NCBI GenBank assembly: GCA_026713545.1
Contig: JAPOOG010000115.1
Span: 1-64,000 of the forward strand
Source: Bryobacterales bacterium
GTDB lineage: Bacteria; Acidobacteriota; Terriglobia; Bryobacterales; UBA6623
Direction: 5' to 3'
DNA: 64,000 nucleotides
A program made the translations under genes and the position numbers. The stretch's first letter is position 1; each line of letters begins with the position of its first letter. Below the pieces are notes generated by a model that did no database searches, was not told where the DNA came from, and was given only the letters and a program-made list of their open reading frames with translations. Below are positions 8,041 to 17,171 of the stretch, piece by piece.

Positions 8041-9636
8041 TTACCTCACGCCCGCGAGTTCCTGCAGCAAATTCCAGTTGTCGAGGCGGTCCTGACGGGC
8101 GGCAAGCATCTCCGGAGACGGGTTCCCATCCTTATCGAAGTGCTTGGAGAAGCGGCCCTCCGACCGGGCGAAAGTGATGAAGTCGATCTGCTCTCCCGTC
8201 TTCGGGTTCACGTACCAGTCTGCCTTCTGGTTCGGGTTGCCGGTGAGCTTCAGGCGATCCTTGATACGGGGTCCCTTACGCGGGTCGTAGATGAAGACCG
8301 GGAACGTCCGCGAATCCGCCGCCAGCTTGGCCTGGTGATAGGCCATGTCATCGGCCACGCCGTGCTCGGGCTGGCAGGTCGTGAACGTGTTCACGATCGC
8401 CGGTCCGGGAAACTCATTGGCGTCGAGAATCGCGCGATACAAATGGTTGGTGTGAGCGGCGGTCGTCTGGGCGACATAGACATCCTTGTGCATCATGCAG
8501 ATGTTCGCCAGCTCCTTGCGGTGCTCCGTCTTGCCATGAATCGTCTTGCCGTGGGTCGACATTTTAGCGTTCTGTCCCATGTAGGACCCAGTCGACGCCT
8601 GTCCGCCGGTGTTGGAGTACACCTGCGTATCGAGAACAAGAACCTTGATATCCATCCCGGAGGCCATCATGCGCGACAAGGATTGAAAGCCAATGTCGAG
8701 CATCGCACCGTCGCCGCCGATCACCCACAGCCGCTTGTTTTGCCAGCCCATCTGATCCCAGCGCGCCCGCACTCCCATGGCGTCGGCCGGAGCGTTCTCG
8801 AAAAGCGAATTGGTCCATGAAACGAGATACGGATTGTAGGGATAGGTAGAGGTGTAAACCGTGTTGCAGCCGGTGGCCGCAACGATGCCAATATTCTCCG
8901 GCCCGTAGACGAACCCGGTGGCGGCGAGCATCATGCGCAGCACGGTCGCTTCTCCGCAACCCATGCATGATCCCGCACCACCCACGTAAAGCAGCGAGTC
9001 GTCCGACAGCATCATGTCGGCGAGCGCCCTCTCGTTGATGAACTTCTTCGGCGTCGGGGGCGCTTCATTGAAGAAGGAGAACGCGGCTTTGTACCACTCC
9101 ATATTCCCGTCGTCCTTGCGAATCATCTTCAGCGCGTCGTGATCGCCGCAGGCATCGACGCACTCGGCGCATCCCTTGCACTTCGTCGGGTCGATGAAGA
9201 TGCCGAACTTGCCACCGCCGAGACCCTTCCGCTCGCGAACCTTCCAATACTTGTTGGTCTCGGTCCACTGCTCGCGCATCTTCCCGCGCTCGCTCTCGTC
9301 GCTGATGCCATCGAGCTTCTGATCAAGCGTTTCGGGCTCGATGACCTTGGCGAGAATGGCCGTGTCGGGACACTGCGTCACGCAGTCCATGCAACCCACG
9401 CATTGATCGGAAAGGAACTCCGGAATGTCCGGGGCAATGTAGCTGAAATCGCGCAGCGCACCGGTGCCGGCGGGGATCACGCTGCGGGCGACCTGGTCAT
9501 CCGCTTCGAGCCCGATCTCGGCCGTGCCGTTGTTGTAAGCGCCGACGACACGCTCGTTGAAGTCGGCGACGTCAACAATGTTCTCCTGGAAATCCGCCAG
9601 TCTTGCTTGATGTACGGGGTCGACTTGTGTGCTCAT
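8041..9636 (-). CDS. Pyruvate:ferredoxin oxidoreductase, fused delta (2[4Fe-4S]) and beta (TPP) domains
   Basis: About 531 residues. Two ferredoxin-type clusters are seen: C79-C82-C85-C89 (QCVGCMDCVTQCP) and C153-C156-C159-C163 (KCKGCAECVDAC). The thiamine-diphosphate beta domain follows with the proximal-cluster cysteines C224/C227 (SCMGCGEA), a later Cys in ATGCNTVY, the GDGAMLDIG TPP motif and SNTGGQAS. This matches the C-terminal half of single-chain NifJ. With the alpha/gamma protein encoded just upstream it should oxidise pyruvate (or another 2-oxoacid) with CoA to acetyl-CoA, CO2 and reduced ferredoxin in the cytoplasm. Its start overlaps the upstream stop (ATGA at 9633-9636), so the two are translationally coupled. 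Confidence 0.92.
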   Translation of the reverse strand: MSTQVDPVHQARLADFQENIVDVADFNERVVGAYNNGTAEIGLEADDQVARSVIPAGTGALRDFSYIAPDIPEFLSDQCVGCMDCVTQCPDTAILAKVIEPETLDQKLDGISDESERGKMREQWTETNKYWKVRERKGLGGGKFGIFIDPTKCKGCAECVDACGDHDALKMIRKDDGNMEWYKAAFSFFNEAPPTPKKFINERALADMMLSDDSLLYVGGAGSCMGCGEATVLRMMLAATGFVYGPENIGIVAATGCNTVYTSTYPYNPYLVSWTNSLFENAPADAMGVRARWDQMGWQNKRLWVIGGDGAMLDIGFQSLSRMMASGMDIKVLVLDTQVYSNTGGQASTGSYMGQNAKMSTHGKTIHGKTEHRKELANICMMHKDVYVAQTTAAHTNHLYRAILDANEFPGPAIVNTFTTCQPEHGVADDMAYHQAKLAADSRTFPVFIYDPRKGPRIKDRLKLTGNPNQKADWYVNPKTGEQIDFITFARSEGRFSKHFDKDGNPSPEMLAARQDRLDNWNLLQELAGVR

Positions 9637-11660
9637 TGAATGATCCTCAAACTCCCCTCGGCTTTGTCGAATGCAGCCGTCGCCTGCATGACTTCAGACG
9701 GAACTTCGATGACTTCGGTGAAGCCGCGGCGTACGCAAGTCAGGTTGTCTTGAACCACCCGCTCGCCACGCTTGCCAAAATACTTGCGCAGAGACTTCTC
9801 GACGCCCCGGAACAGATCTTCGTCGCTGATCTTCGACTCTTCGCAGAACGGCGTCACCTTGAGGAAGACCCCCAGCAGAACGATGCCCTGCATGCGCTGC
9901 TGGAGGTCCGCTACCGAAGCGACTTCACGGGCAATCGACACGGTATCGAGCGCGAAGAAGCGCGCCTTCTTGTCACGAATACGGTTCCGCGCCCATGCCG
10001 GGACTGATTTCCAAATCGCAGCCGGCGCCGTATCATGGCTTTGCGCAAAGACGATGCCGTTCTCGGCCAACCCCACCAGCGGATCGCCGACATTGAAGGC
10101 ATTCACGTCGTTGAGCGGAATGAACTCCACGTTCTCCAACTCGGAGTGCGAGCGAATATGCTCCTTGGCGATCGTCAGGTAGTAGGTGGTCGGCAGGCCC
10201 TTCTTCTCCGAACCGTACTTCGGATAGGCCTGCACGTCCATGCCGAACACCTCGCCCGCGATGGTCGCAATCACCTTGTTGGTGGTGACCGAACCATAGC
10301 CGCCCACCGAATGGCCACGCATCGAGAACGAACCAGGCGAGCGAACGTCCGGATCGATCCTGGGAACCAGCGCGGTCTCATGCTTGATGCCCAGGCTGAA
10401 GTAATGGCGTGGGTCATCGCTGAGCATGTTCTCGGTCACGGCGATGAAATCACCAGCACGCACGTCGCGGCTGCCGAGGCCGGCCGAGCCGCCATAGAAC
10501 TTCGGCAAGCGCTCGACCACGGGATAGCCGGGCGTTCCGCTGAGCGCGTCGGCAAACGAACTCTTCAGTTCGCAAAGCTGCGGATTCGACTGCTGCATCG
10601 GGATGTCAAGGCGCTCGATGACCGAAATGCCTCTCATGTGCTTAAGCGCGTCGACGATGTCGTATGAAGGCCAGGGGCGGAAAAGACTGACGTGCAGCAG
10701 GCCGACCTTCACTCCCATGTTTTCCCGGATCCAATCGACGGCGGCTTCGGCCGTCTCCATCATGCACCCGGACCCGACGATGGCGTACTCGGCGTCGTCG
10801 AGGCGATAGGGCATGACCGGATCGTAGCGGCGGCCCGTCAGTTCGAAGAACTCATCCATCGCATGGCGGACAGCGCCGAAGACCTTGTCGTAGTAGGTCC
10901 GCTGGGCGATCTTGCCCTTCATGTAGGAGTCCTGGTTCTGGACGACGCCCGACATGAGGGGGATTTTGGGGTCCATGAGATTGCGCAGACGGCGGTTCGG
11001 GTCCCCGACGAAGAGCTTCATCATTTCGGGTTCGGGCAAGCGGACGTTCTCGATCGTGTGGGTCGTGAGGAAGCCGTCCTGCACATTGAGGAACGGCGTG
11101 TCGGAATCCTCAGCAACTCGCCGGCAGATAAGCGCCAAATCACCGGACTCCTGCGCGTTTCGCCCATAGATGACACCCCAGCCGCAGTCGGCGACACCGT
11201 AGACATCATCATGGCCGGCGTGGACGTTCAACGAATGAGAGGTAACCGCTCGGGAGCCGATGTGAAACACGATCGGCAGGCGTTTGCCGGAGATCGTGTA
11301 GAGGACTTCCTTCATCAGGATCAGGCCCTGGCCGGAAGTGAAGTTCGTGACGCGTCCGCCGCTGACGGCAAAACCCTCGCAGGTAGTGGCGGCGCTGTGC
11401 TCGGATTCCGGCTCGATGAACACCAACTCCTCGCCCCAGAGATTCTTCTTGCCGTTGGCGACAGCCGCCTCAAACCCTCCACCCATGGTGGTGGATGACG
11501 TGATGGGATAGGCGCATGCCCCCTGGCAGATTTGGGTCTCGACCCACACCACCGTTCCGGCGCCGTCGGAGGTCGTTGGAATTCCAGGGAACGGGAACTT
11601 GATTTCCTGTGCTTCTTCGAGCCCTACGTATTGCGGCGGTATCTTAGCGACTGTACTCAT
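9633..11660 (-). CDS. Pyruvate:ferredoxin oxidoreductase, fused alpha and gamma domains
   Basis: About 675 residues. The N-terminal alpha domain has the pyrimidine-binding segment QGACAYPITSSTTMGGGFEAA and GFAVSGGRVTNFTSGQGLILMKEVLYTI; the C2-like core follows (AIVGSGCMMETAEAAVDW, VGLLHVSLFRPWP, SVIERLD). The C-terminal gamma domain starts near residue 460 (MRGHSVGGYGSVTTNKVIATIAG) and continues with HDTAPAAIW, FFALDT and LGVFL. Alpha-gamma here plus delta-beta in the next gene reproduces NifJ domain order, total about 1206 residues, so the pair reads as a NifJ cut into two subunits. First gene of a two-gene operon with a plausible -10 upstream. Confidence 0.92.
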   Translation of the reverse strand: MSTVAKIPPQYVGLEEAQEIKFPFPGIPTTSDGAGTVVWVETQICQGACAYPITSSTTMGGGFEAAVANGKKNLWGEELVFIEPESEHSAATTCEGFAVSGGRVTNFTSGQGLILMKEVLYTISGKRLPIVFHIGSRAVTSHSLNVHAGHDDVYGVADCGWGVIYGRNAQESGDLALICRRVAEDSDTPFLNVQDGFLTTHTIENVRLPEPEMMKLFVGDPNRRLRNLMDPKIPLMSGVVQNQDSYMKGKIAQRTYYDKVFGAVRHAMDEFFELTGRRYDPVMPYRLDDAEYAIVGSGCMMETAEAAVDWIRENMGVKVGLLHVSLFRPWPSYDIVDALKHMRGISVIERLDIPMQQSNPQLCELKSSFADALSGTPGYPVVERLPKFYGGSAGLGSRDVRAGDFIAVTENMLSDDPRHYFSLGIKHETALVPRIDPDVRSPGSFSMRGHSVGGYGSVTTNKVIATIAGEVFGMDVQAYPKYGSEKKGLPTTYYLTIAKEHIRSHSELENVEFIPLNDVNAFNVGDPLVGLAENGIVFAQSHDTAPAAIWKSVPAWARNRIRDKKARFFALDTVSIAREVASVADLQQRMQGIVLLGVFLKVTPFCEESKISDEDLFRGVEKSLRKYFGKRGERVVQDNLTCVRRGFTEVIEVPSEVMQATAAFDKAEGSLRIIQ

Positions 11661-11688
11661 CAGCAGGCAGCCCTTTCCCTATTTACGC

Positions 11689-11700
11689 AGTATAACTATA
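11689..11700 (-). promoter_or_regulatory. Likely promoter -10 for the oxidoreductase operon
   Basis: On the minus strand the sequence reads GGTATAGTTATACTGCG, giving two overlapping -10 candidates, TATAGT and TATACT, about 30-40 bases before the ATG at 11660. A purine-rich GGGAAAGGG lies between them and the start. No clear -35 was identified. Confidence 0.45.
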
Positions 11701-12021
11701 CCTCACATCGGGGTGGTGGGGCATCTTTGCGTTGCCCGCAAGGGGTCTCGAGATGCGTACAAACGCTTCAGCCGGCAGACCGACACTCCAAATCAGGCGA
11801 ACTCATTCAGATCGCTGGAGGAGGAAATCCGACGACCGCGTATCCGGGCGAGAGGATTGCTAACATTGAGTCGAACCATGGGAAGGGCAGCGGCGAGCGG
11901 TTCCTAAGTCGTGTCCTGGAAGATCCGCACACGAGTGTCAGAGGCCGCTTCGAAGCCGGACAGCACCGTGGGAAGGCAGCGCGACAACGACCTCGAGGAG
12001 AAAGGACGTCAGCGGAAAGTC

Positions 12022-13341
12022 ATGATGAGCAGCCCGACCCGTGAGGCGTCGAAAGAAATCAATAGGCATACAAGACGCGCCTTCAACGAATGCCTTGGTG
12101 TAGGAATCGCCACGATCTGCAGCGTCTCGATTCCCGGCTGCCAAGTGACGACGACGGAAGCCCCCGGCGAAGGAGGCTCCCCGTTTCGCAATATCACTGT
12201 CTTTCGCGACAAGTACCGTTACGTGCTCGGACCCTCGATCGCCGTCATGCAAAAGGGAGAATGGGTAGTGGCCTTCTCGCTCGGGGTCATGCGTGAAGTG
12301 ACCGACCGGCTGCCCGACGAGTGGAAGCATCCGCCCAGCGACCCGAGTTTCCAGAACGTCCTCACCCGTTCGGACGATCTGGGGAAAACCTGGGACGTCC
12401 CGCGCGTCTATCCGGGCTTCAACTGGACCAGCGCCGAATGTCCCGGCCTGGTCGTTCTCTCCGATGGAACTTTGCTCGCGAGCGTCTACATCCGCCAGTT
12501 CTATCCCAAGGAGACCGCGGACAAGATGCCCGACCTGCTGGGGGCCGTCCCGCGGGATCCCTATCCCTGGGTCAGCACGCACCGCGGGACATTCGTGCAT
12601 CGTTCGAGCGACGGTGGGCGTACGTGGGACGAAACGGTCGAGGTCGATACGGGACCGTTCATCAGCGGCTATAGCCCGAAGGGTGCGGTCGAATTGGAAG
12701 ACGGCACGGTCCTTTTACCGCTTGCGGCCGGAGACCCCTTCTTTGACGAGTATTTCGAGTCACGAGGCGTTCCGGATCTGGAACCGCTCGGCAACGAGCG
12801 GGATGAACGCGGCGAGATCAAGCCGGGTAAAAGCGTAGCCTTCGTGGCGGTATCGAAGGATCGCGGCCACAGTTGGAGCGAGACCCGTGAAATCGCCCGC
12901 GATCCCGGCGTCAACTTTTTCGAACCCTGTCTGGCTCGGCTCAAGAGCGGACGGCTGATCTCCCACATGCGGACATCGGAGAAGAGCGGAGGACGATATC
13001 TATATCAAGTGGTGTCCGACGACAACGGCCACACCTGGTCACAGCCCAAGAGACTGCCGATCTGGGGTTATCCGGCGCACATCGTCCAACTGCCTGACGA
13101 ACGCGTCGTCACCGTCTACGGCCATCGCCGCGAGCCGTTCGGCATCCGGGCTTGTGCGAGCTCTGACGAAGGCGAAACCTGGGACATCGAGAACGAGGTC
13201 ATCCTGCGCGACGATTTGGGAAGCTCGAACCTGGGGTATCCGACGTCAATCGTCCAGGAAGACGGTGGACTCTTCACGGTCTACTGGGGAGAAGATTCCG
13301 ACGGAGTGACTACGATTCAGGGCACCTGTTGGCAGGTGTGA
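12022..13341 (+). CDS. Exported BNR-repeat sialidase-like protein
   Basis: About 439 residues from the ATG at 12022, which has AGCGGAAAG upstream; the longer frame from 11911 has no signal peptide ahead of it. The N-terminus has a twin-arginine-like/hydrophobic leader (RRAFNECLGVGIATICSVSIPGC) that may end in a lipid-modified Cys. At least five Asp-boxes (S-x-D-x-G-x-T-W type) are visible: RSDDLGKTW, RSSDGGRTW, SKDRGHSW, SDDNGHTW and SSDEGETW, which mark a six-bladed beta-propeller of the sialidase superfamily. Likely a secreted or periplasmic glycoside-acting protein; true sialidase activity cannot be inferred from Asp-boxes alone. Confidence 0.85.
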   Translation: MMSSPTREASKEINRHTRRAFNECLGVGIATICSVSIPGCQVTTTEAPGEGGSPFRNITVFRDKYRYVLGPSIAVMQKGEWVVAFSLGVMREVTDRLPDEWKHPPSDPSFQNVLTRSDDLGKTWDVPRVYPGFNWTSAECPGLVVLSDGTLLASVYIRQFYPKETADKMPDLLGAVPRDPYPWVSTHRGTFVHRSSDGGRTWDETVEVDTGPFISGYSPKGAVELEDGTVLLPLAAGDPFFDEYFESRGVPDLEPLGNERDERGEIKPGKSVAFVAVSKDRGHSWSETREIARDPGVNFFEPCLARLKSGRLISHMRTSEKSGGRYLYQVVSDDNGHTWSQPKRLPIWGYPAHIVQLPDERVVTVYGHRREPFGIRACASSDEGETWDIENEVILRDDLGSSNLGYPTSIVQEDGGLFTVYWGEDSDGVTTIQGTCWQV

Positions 13342-13366
13342 ACGCGGGTCAGAAGCTCCGTCCATG

Positions 13367-13372
13367 TAGAAT
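13367..13372 (+). promoter_or_regulatory. Possible -10 (TAGAAT) for the PhoX-like gene
   Basis: TAGAAT lies 45 bases before the ATG at 13418 and 25 bases after the preceding stop codon. No convincing -35 was identified. Confidence 0.35.
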
Positions 13373-13417
13373 AAACAGCTAAGGCCGGGGGTTCCAAAAC
13401 ATCAGGGGTTCATCGAA

Positions 13418-14647
13418 ATGTCACTTTTCAACTCACCAACGCAAAAACAGCGAGACCACCGAGGCCGCCGAGAATTCCTGCGGCATGGTCTTGTGGGCAT
13501 GGGCGTATTGGCTACCGGGTCCATGCTCTCGCACTGCCGGGAGTCGAACCCGGTCGGCGCAGCACGGGAGCCGTCGAGCCGGACCCTCGGAGACCGCTTG
13601 GGCAAGCTGGGACCTTTACAGCCACCGGACGAAAACGGCGTACGATTGCCCGAGGGCTTCGAATCACGCGTGGTGGCGCGCTCGATCCAGGAACCGGTTC
13701 CGGGTTGCGGGTACCGCTGGCACCCAGCGCCCGACGGAGCGGCCGTCTTCACCACCGACGACGGTTGGATCTACGTTTCCAATAGCGAAGTCGGCGGCAA
13801 CCAAGGCGGAGTGGGCGCCTTGCGGTTCGACCTGCAGGGCCGGGTGATCGATTCCTATTCCATCCTCGACGGCACAAGCACCAACTGCGCCGGCGGCCCT
13901 ACGCCTTGGGGCACCTGGCTGTCTTGCGAAGAATTCGATCAGGGGCGTGTGTGGGAGTGCGATCCGCTCGGCAAGAAGCAGGCTATCGTTCGACCCGCCC
14001 TGGGCGTGTTCAAACACGAAGCCGCAGCGGTCGATCCCGTTCGGAACGATATCTACCTTACCGAAGACACTGGTGACGGCCTGTTCTACCGATTTCGCCC
14101 AGGAAGCAGGGCGCCCGACCTGACGGACGGGCGGCTCGAAGCGGCGGAAGTCATGGACGGCGGCAAAGTGGCATGGCATCGAGTGAAAGACCCCAGCGGA
14201 GTCGTACAGCCCACGCGCATGCAGGTTCCACAGGCGAGTGTCTTCAGAGGAGGAGAGGGCGCCTGGCACCACGACCAAGTCATCTACTTCACAACAACGC
14301 AAGACGGGCGCGTCTGGGCATATGACATCTCCGAGAGCACCATCACCGTGATTTATGACGATGACGACCACACTGAGCCCGAGCTGACCGGCGTCGACAA
14401 CATCACCGTATCCGCCGGCGGGGATGTCATCGTTGCGGAAGACGGAGGAGACAACCAGATCGTCGCCGTTCTGCCCAACCGGGAAACGGCGCCCCTGCTT
14501 CGAGTCGCCGGCCACGACAAGTCCGAGATCACCGGACCCGTCTTTGATCCATCCGGGACTCGGCTGTACTTCAGTTCACAGCGCGGCGCAACGGGTGAAT
14601 CGGAAGATGGCATGACTTTCGAGGTGACGGGCCCGTTCCTGGCCTAA
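13418..14647 (+). CDS. Tat-exported PhoX-family (DUF839) phosphatase-like protein
   Basis: About 409 residues. A Tat signal (GRREFLRHGLVGMGVLATGSML) precedes a DUF839/PhoX beta-propeller: GWIYVSNSEVGGNQGGVG, TPWGTWLSCEEF, HEAAAVDPVRNDIYLTEDTGDGLFYRF, EGAWHHDQVIYFTTTQDGRVWAYD, VDNITVSAGGDVIVAEDGGDN. These match the conserved acidic metal-ligand segments of PhoX-type Ca/Fe phosphatases (SCEE, TEDTGDG, EDGGD). At 409 residues it is shorter than classical PhoX (about 600-650), so the substrate may differ. Located in the periplasm. It follows the sialidase-like gene by 76 bases and may be cotranscribed. Confidence 0.85.
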   Translation: MSLFNSPTQKQRDHRGRREFLRHGLVGMGVLATGSMLSHCRESNPVGAAREPSSRTLGDRLGKLGPLQPPDENGVRLPEGFESRVVARSIQEPVPGCGYRWHPAPDGAAVFTTDDGWIYVSNSEVGGNQGGVGALRFDLQGRVIDSYSILDGTSTNCAGGPTPWGTWLSCEEFDQGRVWECDPLGKKQAIVRPALGVFKHEAAAVDPVRNDIYLTEDTGDGLFYRFRPGSRAPDLTDGRLEAAEVMDGGKVAWHRVKDPSGVVQPTRMQVPQASVFRGGEGAWHHDQVIYFTTTQDGRVWAYDISESTITVIYDDDDHTEPELTGVDNITVSAGGDVIVAEDGGDNQIVAVLPNRETAPLLRVAGHDKSEITGPVFDPSGTRLYFSSQRGATGESEDGMTFEVTGPFLA

Positions 14648-14780
14648 CTTGACATCGATTAAAACCCCGGTAAAGCAGTTGCCCAAGGCGCGGCTCCTAG
14701 CCAGCGCACTTACTGCCGATGACCTGCTTGGGCTTGTCTCGTTCAAACCGTAAAGATCTCTACCGAAACAAGGAAAATTA

Positions 14781-14805
14781 CGGCCCCGCCTTGCCAGCGG
14801 GGCCG
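14781..14805 (-). terminator. Rho-independent terminator, minus strand
   Basis: Perfect 9-bp stem CGGCCCCGC (14781-14789) / GCGGGGCCG (14797-14805) with a 7-base loop. On the minus strand it is followed by TAATTTTCC. It sits 15 bases past the stop of the coiled-coil gene, in the gap between convergent genes. Confidence 0.8.
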
Positions 14806-14819
14806 CACTTGCGTTCGAC

Positions 14820-15704
14820 TTAGCGTGACGCCATCGCGGCAATGCGGTTGGCGTGCAGTTTCGGCCTGCTCAGGTAACCATTCACCTGGTCTTTCTGGAC
14901 CGCTGTGATCACAATGTCATACGGCTGCCCCGTGCCCGGCAGATAGAAGCGCATCGCCTCGTGGACATGCTTTTTCCTCTGCTCGATCTTCTTGTCGTCG
15001 GCCATCACTTCGAGCGTGAAGCGGTTGTTCTTGGGGCTGGTGTTCTTCAGGCGCAGATAGATCCCACCGACCCGCTGCAGGCGGTCCGTCCTCTTTAGGG
15101 CGAAGGCGATCCGCTCACGCTCGTCCAGTTGGCGCAGCCTCTCGATGCCTGCGGCGTTGCCGCTCACCTGTCCATCGAGATCCATAACATGATTGTGTGT
15201 AGAGCGGAGCATAGCTCCTGTCTCGTTGAGTTGCGTGCGCGTTTCTTCGGCATCAGAGCGCATCGCCTGGACGTCGGTGCGCACTTCGTCAACACCACTT
15301 TGGGCCTTCCCGGCCTTACCGGAGACCACCCGGATTTCGCCCAGCAACATTTCCTGTTGCTCGCGCTGTTTCTTGGCAACGTTGCCGGCAAGGCGCCGGG
15401 TGCGCGCCCGCGTGTTCGCGTCGGTCTCCTTGCTGATCTGCGATCGGGTCTTTTTGACCTCCTCGCGCAAGTCTTCAAACTCGCGCCGCGCCTGAACACT
15501 GCGATAGGCGGAAGACTCGTTGAACTTGGCGATCTCAGTTTCCATCTGCGTGCGCAATGTGTGCGCTTCGACTTCCATGCTCTTCACGCGCGAAAAAAGA
15601 TAGACATTCGTCGCAGCGGCAAAAACAATCACAAGCGCCAATGCGATCATCTGCCCGGAAGGGGACTTCTTCAGGGGTTGAGGTTGGGGCGTCGTAATGC
15701 TCAT
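14820..15704 (-). CDS. Membrane-anchored coiled-coil protein of unknown function
   Basis: About 294 residues. A short Pro-rich N-terminus, one membrane helix (MIALALVIVFAAATNVYLF, about residues 19-37), then a long charged helical region to about residue 200 (heptad-like, rich in E, R, Q) and a small beta-rich C-terminal domain (GIYLRLKNTSPKNNRFTLEVMADDKKI...FYLPGTGQPYDIVITAVQKDQVNGYL). The topology suggests an inner-membrane anchor with a periplasmic coiled coil and a terminal sandwich domain. No named family recognised. Own terminator at 14781; divergent from the channel gene at 16020. Confidence 0.8.
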   Translation of the reverse strand: MSITTPQPQPLKKSPSGQMIALALVIVFAAATNVYLFSRVKSMEVEAHTLRTQMETEIAKFNESSAYRSVQARREFEDLREEVKKTRSQISKETDANTRARTRRLAGNVAKKQREQQEMLLGEIRVVSGKAGKAQSGVDEVRTDVQAMRSDAEETRTQLNETGAMLRSTHNHVMDLDGQVSGNAAGIERLRQLDERERIAFALKRTDRLQRVGGIYLRLKNTSPKNNRFTLEVMADDKKIEQRKKHVHEAMRFYLPGTGQPYDIVITAVQKDQVNGYLSRPKLHANRIAAMASR

Positions 15705-16003
15705 CAGGCTCTCCTTTGGGTAACGGTATCGGGTCGATTGGCGCTGATAGCGGCTACGCTCAATCGCATCTCTCCCCTAGCTTGTGCAACAAGGGTTCCA
15801 AACCTCGCACGTGTCGTGAAGAAACTCGCAAGCCTTTGGGATTCAGCACTTTCAGCTCTTTCGTGAGGATGCACCTCGAGCGTGACCATAGGTGCAACCG
15901 GTATGAACCAGATGCACACCCATGAAAGAATTTCGCACCGTACAGAGCCTCAAGCCTTCCGCATCGACACTGGGCGACTTCACCCCGACGCCGACGATGG
16001 GCT

Positions 16004-16012
16004 TGCTACAAT
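16004..16012 (+). promoter_or_regulatory. Extended -10 promoter (TGCTACAAT) of a leaderless gene
   Basis: TGC followed by TACAAT; the hexamer ends 7 bases before the ATG at 16020. Transcription would start at or just before the start codon, giving a leaderless mRNA. The rest of the 15705-16003 gap shows nothing else identifiable. Confidence 0.6.
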
Positions 16013-16019
16013 CCCTTTC

Positions 16020-17093
16020 ATGCAACAGCCCCCGTGGCTGCTTGGGCTCTTCCTTTTCGCTGTATCCACGACCCCGCTCTCCGGCGCCGATTCCGAAACA
16101 ACAGTTGGAATTGCCCTGTTCCCCCCTAACGTGATGGAGGGTGGCGCCGGGCAGGACTCCTACATCGGTTTCGACATCGAGCTCTGGGAAGAAGTTCGCC
16201 GGGCCGCTGAAATCGAGAGCAGATACAAGCTTCTTCCCTTCGAGCAATTACTGAAAGCCGTGAAGGAAGGAGAAGTGGACGCTGCAGTCGCAGGCATCAC
16301 CATCAACGGAAGGCGAGAACGCGAGATGGATTTCAGCCATCCCTACATGCGTTCGGGATTGCGAATTCTGGCGGGCGTCAATAACGAAGAGTCGAGCCTT
16401 TTCCGCCTGCTGCGGGGAGTGACCGAGTCCGGCATCGTGAAGCCCCTCGGCTACCTGCTTGGCTTCATACTCATCTGTTCCCACATTCTGTTCTTTGCCG
16501 AGAGAGGCAGCAAATCGATCAGCCGAGGTTACTTCCCCGGAATCTTCGAGGCCGCTTGGTGCATCCTTGCTACGGTGACGACCGTCGGCTATGGCGACAT
16601 TACGCCTCAGCGCTGGATCGGACGATTCATCGCACTCCTAGTCATGGTGACCGGCATCTCCCTTTTCGGGATCATCATTGCAGAACTGTCAGCGGGCCTC
16701 ACGCTCGCGCAACTCAGTATTGACATCAGCGGGCCCGAAGACCTGCGCCGGCGTCGAGTGGCGACGGTGGCCGGTTCCACCAGCACGGATGTGATTCGCG
16801 GTTTCGGGGCCCACCTCGTCGAAGTTCAAGAAATCGAGGATGCCTATGACCTTCTCGAGGCCGGGGAAGTAGCCGCCATCGTCTTCGATGCACCGCCGCT
16901 CTTTCAATACGTGAAAGAAAACAGTGAAAGCCACGTTGTTTTGGCCGGGCCGCTTCTCAATACCGAGTCGTACGGAATGGCGTTCCCGAACGGAAGCCCT
17001 CTTCGCGAGAAGGTCAACCGCGCCCTCCTTGATCTGCAAGAGGATGGAACCCACCGCAGACTTTACGAAAAGTGGTTTGGCGAGACACCCTAG
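16020..17093 (+). CDS. GluR0-like prokaryotic ionotropic receptor: ligand-gated potassium channel
   Basis: About 357 residues from the ATG at 16020; the longer in-frame ORF from 15882 is rejected because a signal peptide (MQQPPWLLGLFLFAVSTTPLSGA) begins at 16020 and the promoter lies inside the longer frame. Order: signal peptide; ligand-binding lobe 1 of the periplasmic solute-binding type 3 fold (YIGFDIELWEEV, VDAAVAGITINGRREREMDFSHPYM, residues 25-120); membrane helix 1 (141-160); pore helix plus selectivity filter TTVGYGD (187-193); membrane helix 2 (200-222); lobe 2 (245-357, GSTSTDVI, AAIVFDAPPLFQYV, YGMAFPNGSPLREKVN). This is the S1-M1-P-M2-S2 plan of cyanobacterial GluR0. The K+-type filter implies potassium selectivity gated by an amino acid or similar small ligand. 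Confidence 0.9.
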   Translation: MQQPPWLLGLFLFAVSTTPLSGADSETTVGIALFPPNVMEGGAGQDSYIGFDIELWEEVRRAAEIESRYKLLPFEQLLKAVKEGEVDAAVAGITINGRREREMDFSHPYMRSGLRILAGVNNEESSLFRLLRGVTESGIVKPLGYLLGFILICSHILFFAERGSKSISRGYFPGIFEAAWCILATVTTVGYGDITPQRWIGRFIALLVMVTGISLFGIIIAELSAGLTLAQLSIDISGPEDLRRRRVATVAGSTSTDVIRGFGAHLVEVQEIEDAYDLLEAGEVAAIVFDAPPLFQYVKENSESHVVLAGPLLNTESYGMAFPNGSPLREKVNRALLDLQEDGTHRRLYEKWFGETP

Positions 17094-17171
17094 CAGTGTC
17101 CAAGATTCCCGATCCAGCCGGCTTGCCGTGTCCGCGCAACCCTTCAGCACTCCGGATAAGGAGACCATAGA

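Noticed and set aside
13541..13556. GGGAGTCGAACCCGG, resembling a reverse tRNA T-arm
   Set aside because: Lies within the PhoX-like gene; no acceptor or anticodon arms could be built around it.
15882..16019. N-terminal extension of the channel gene from 15882
   Set aside because: It would place 46 non-hydrophobic residues before a clear signal peptide and would include the extended -10 promoter; the ATG at 16020 fits better.
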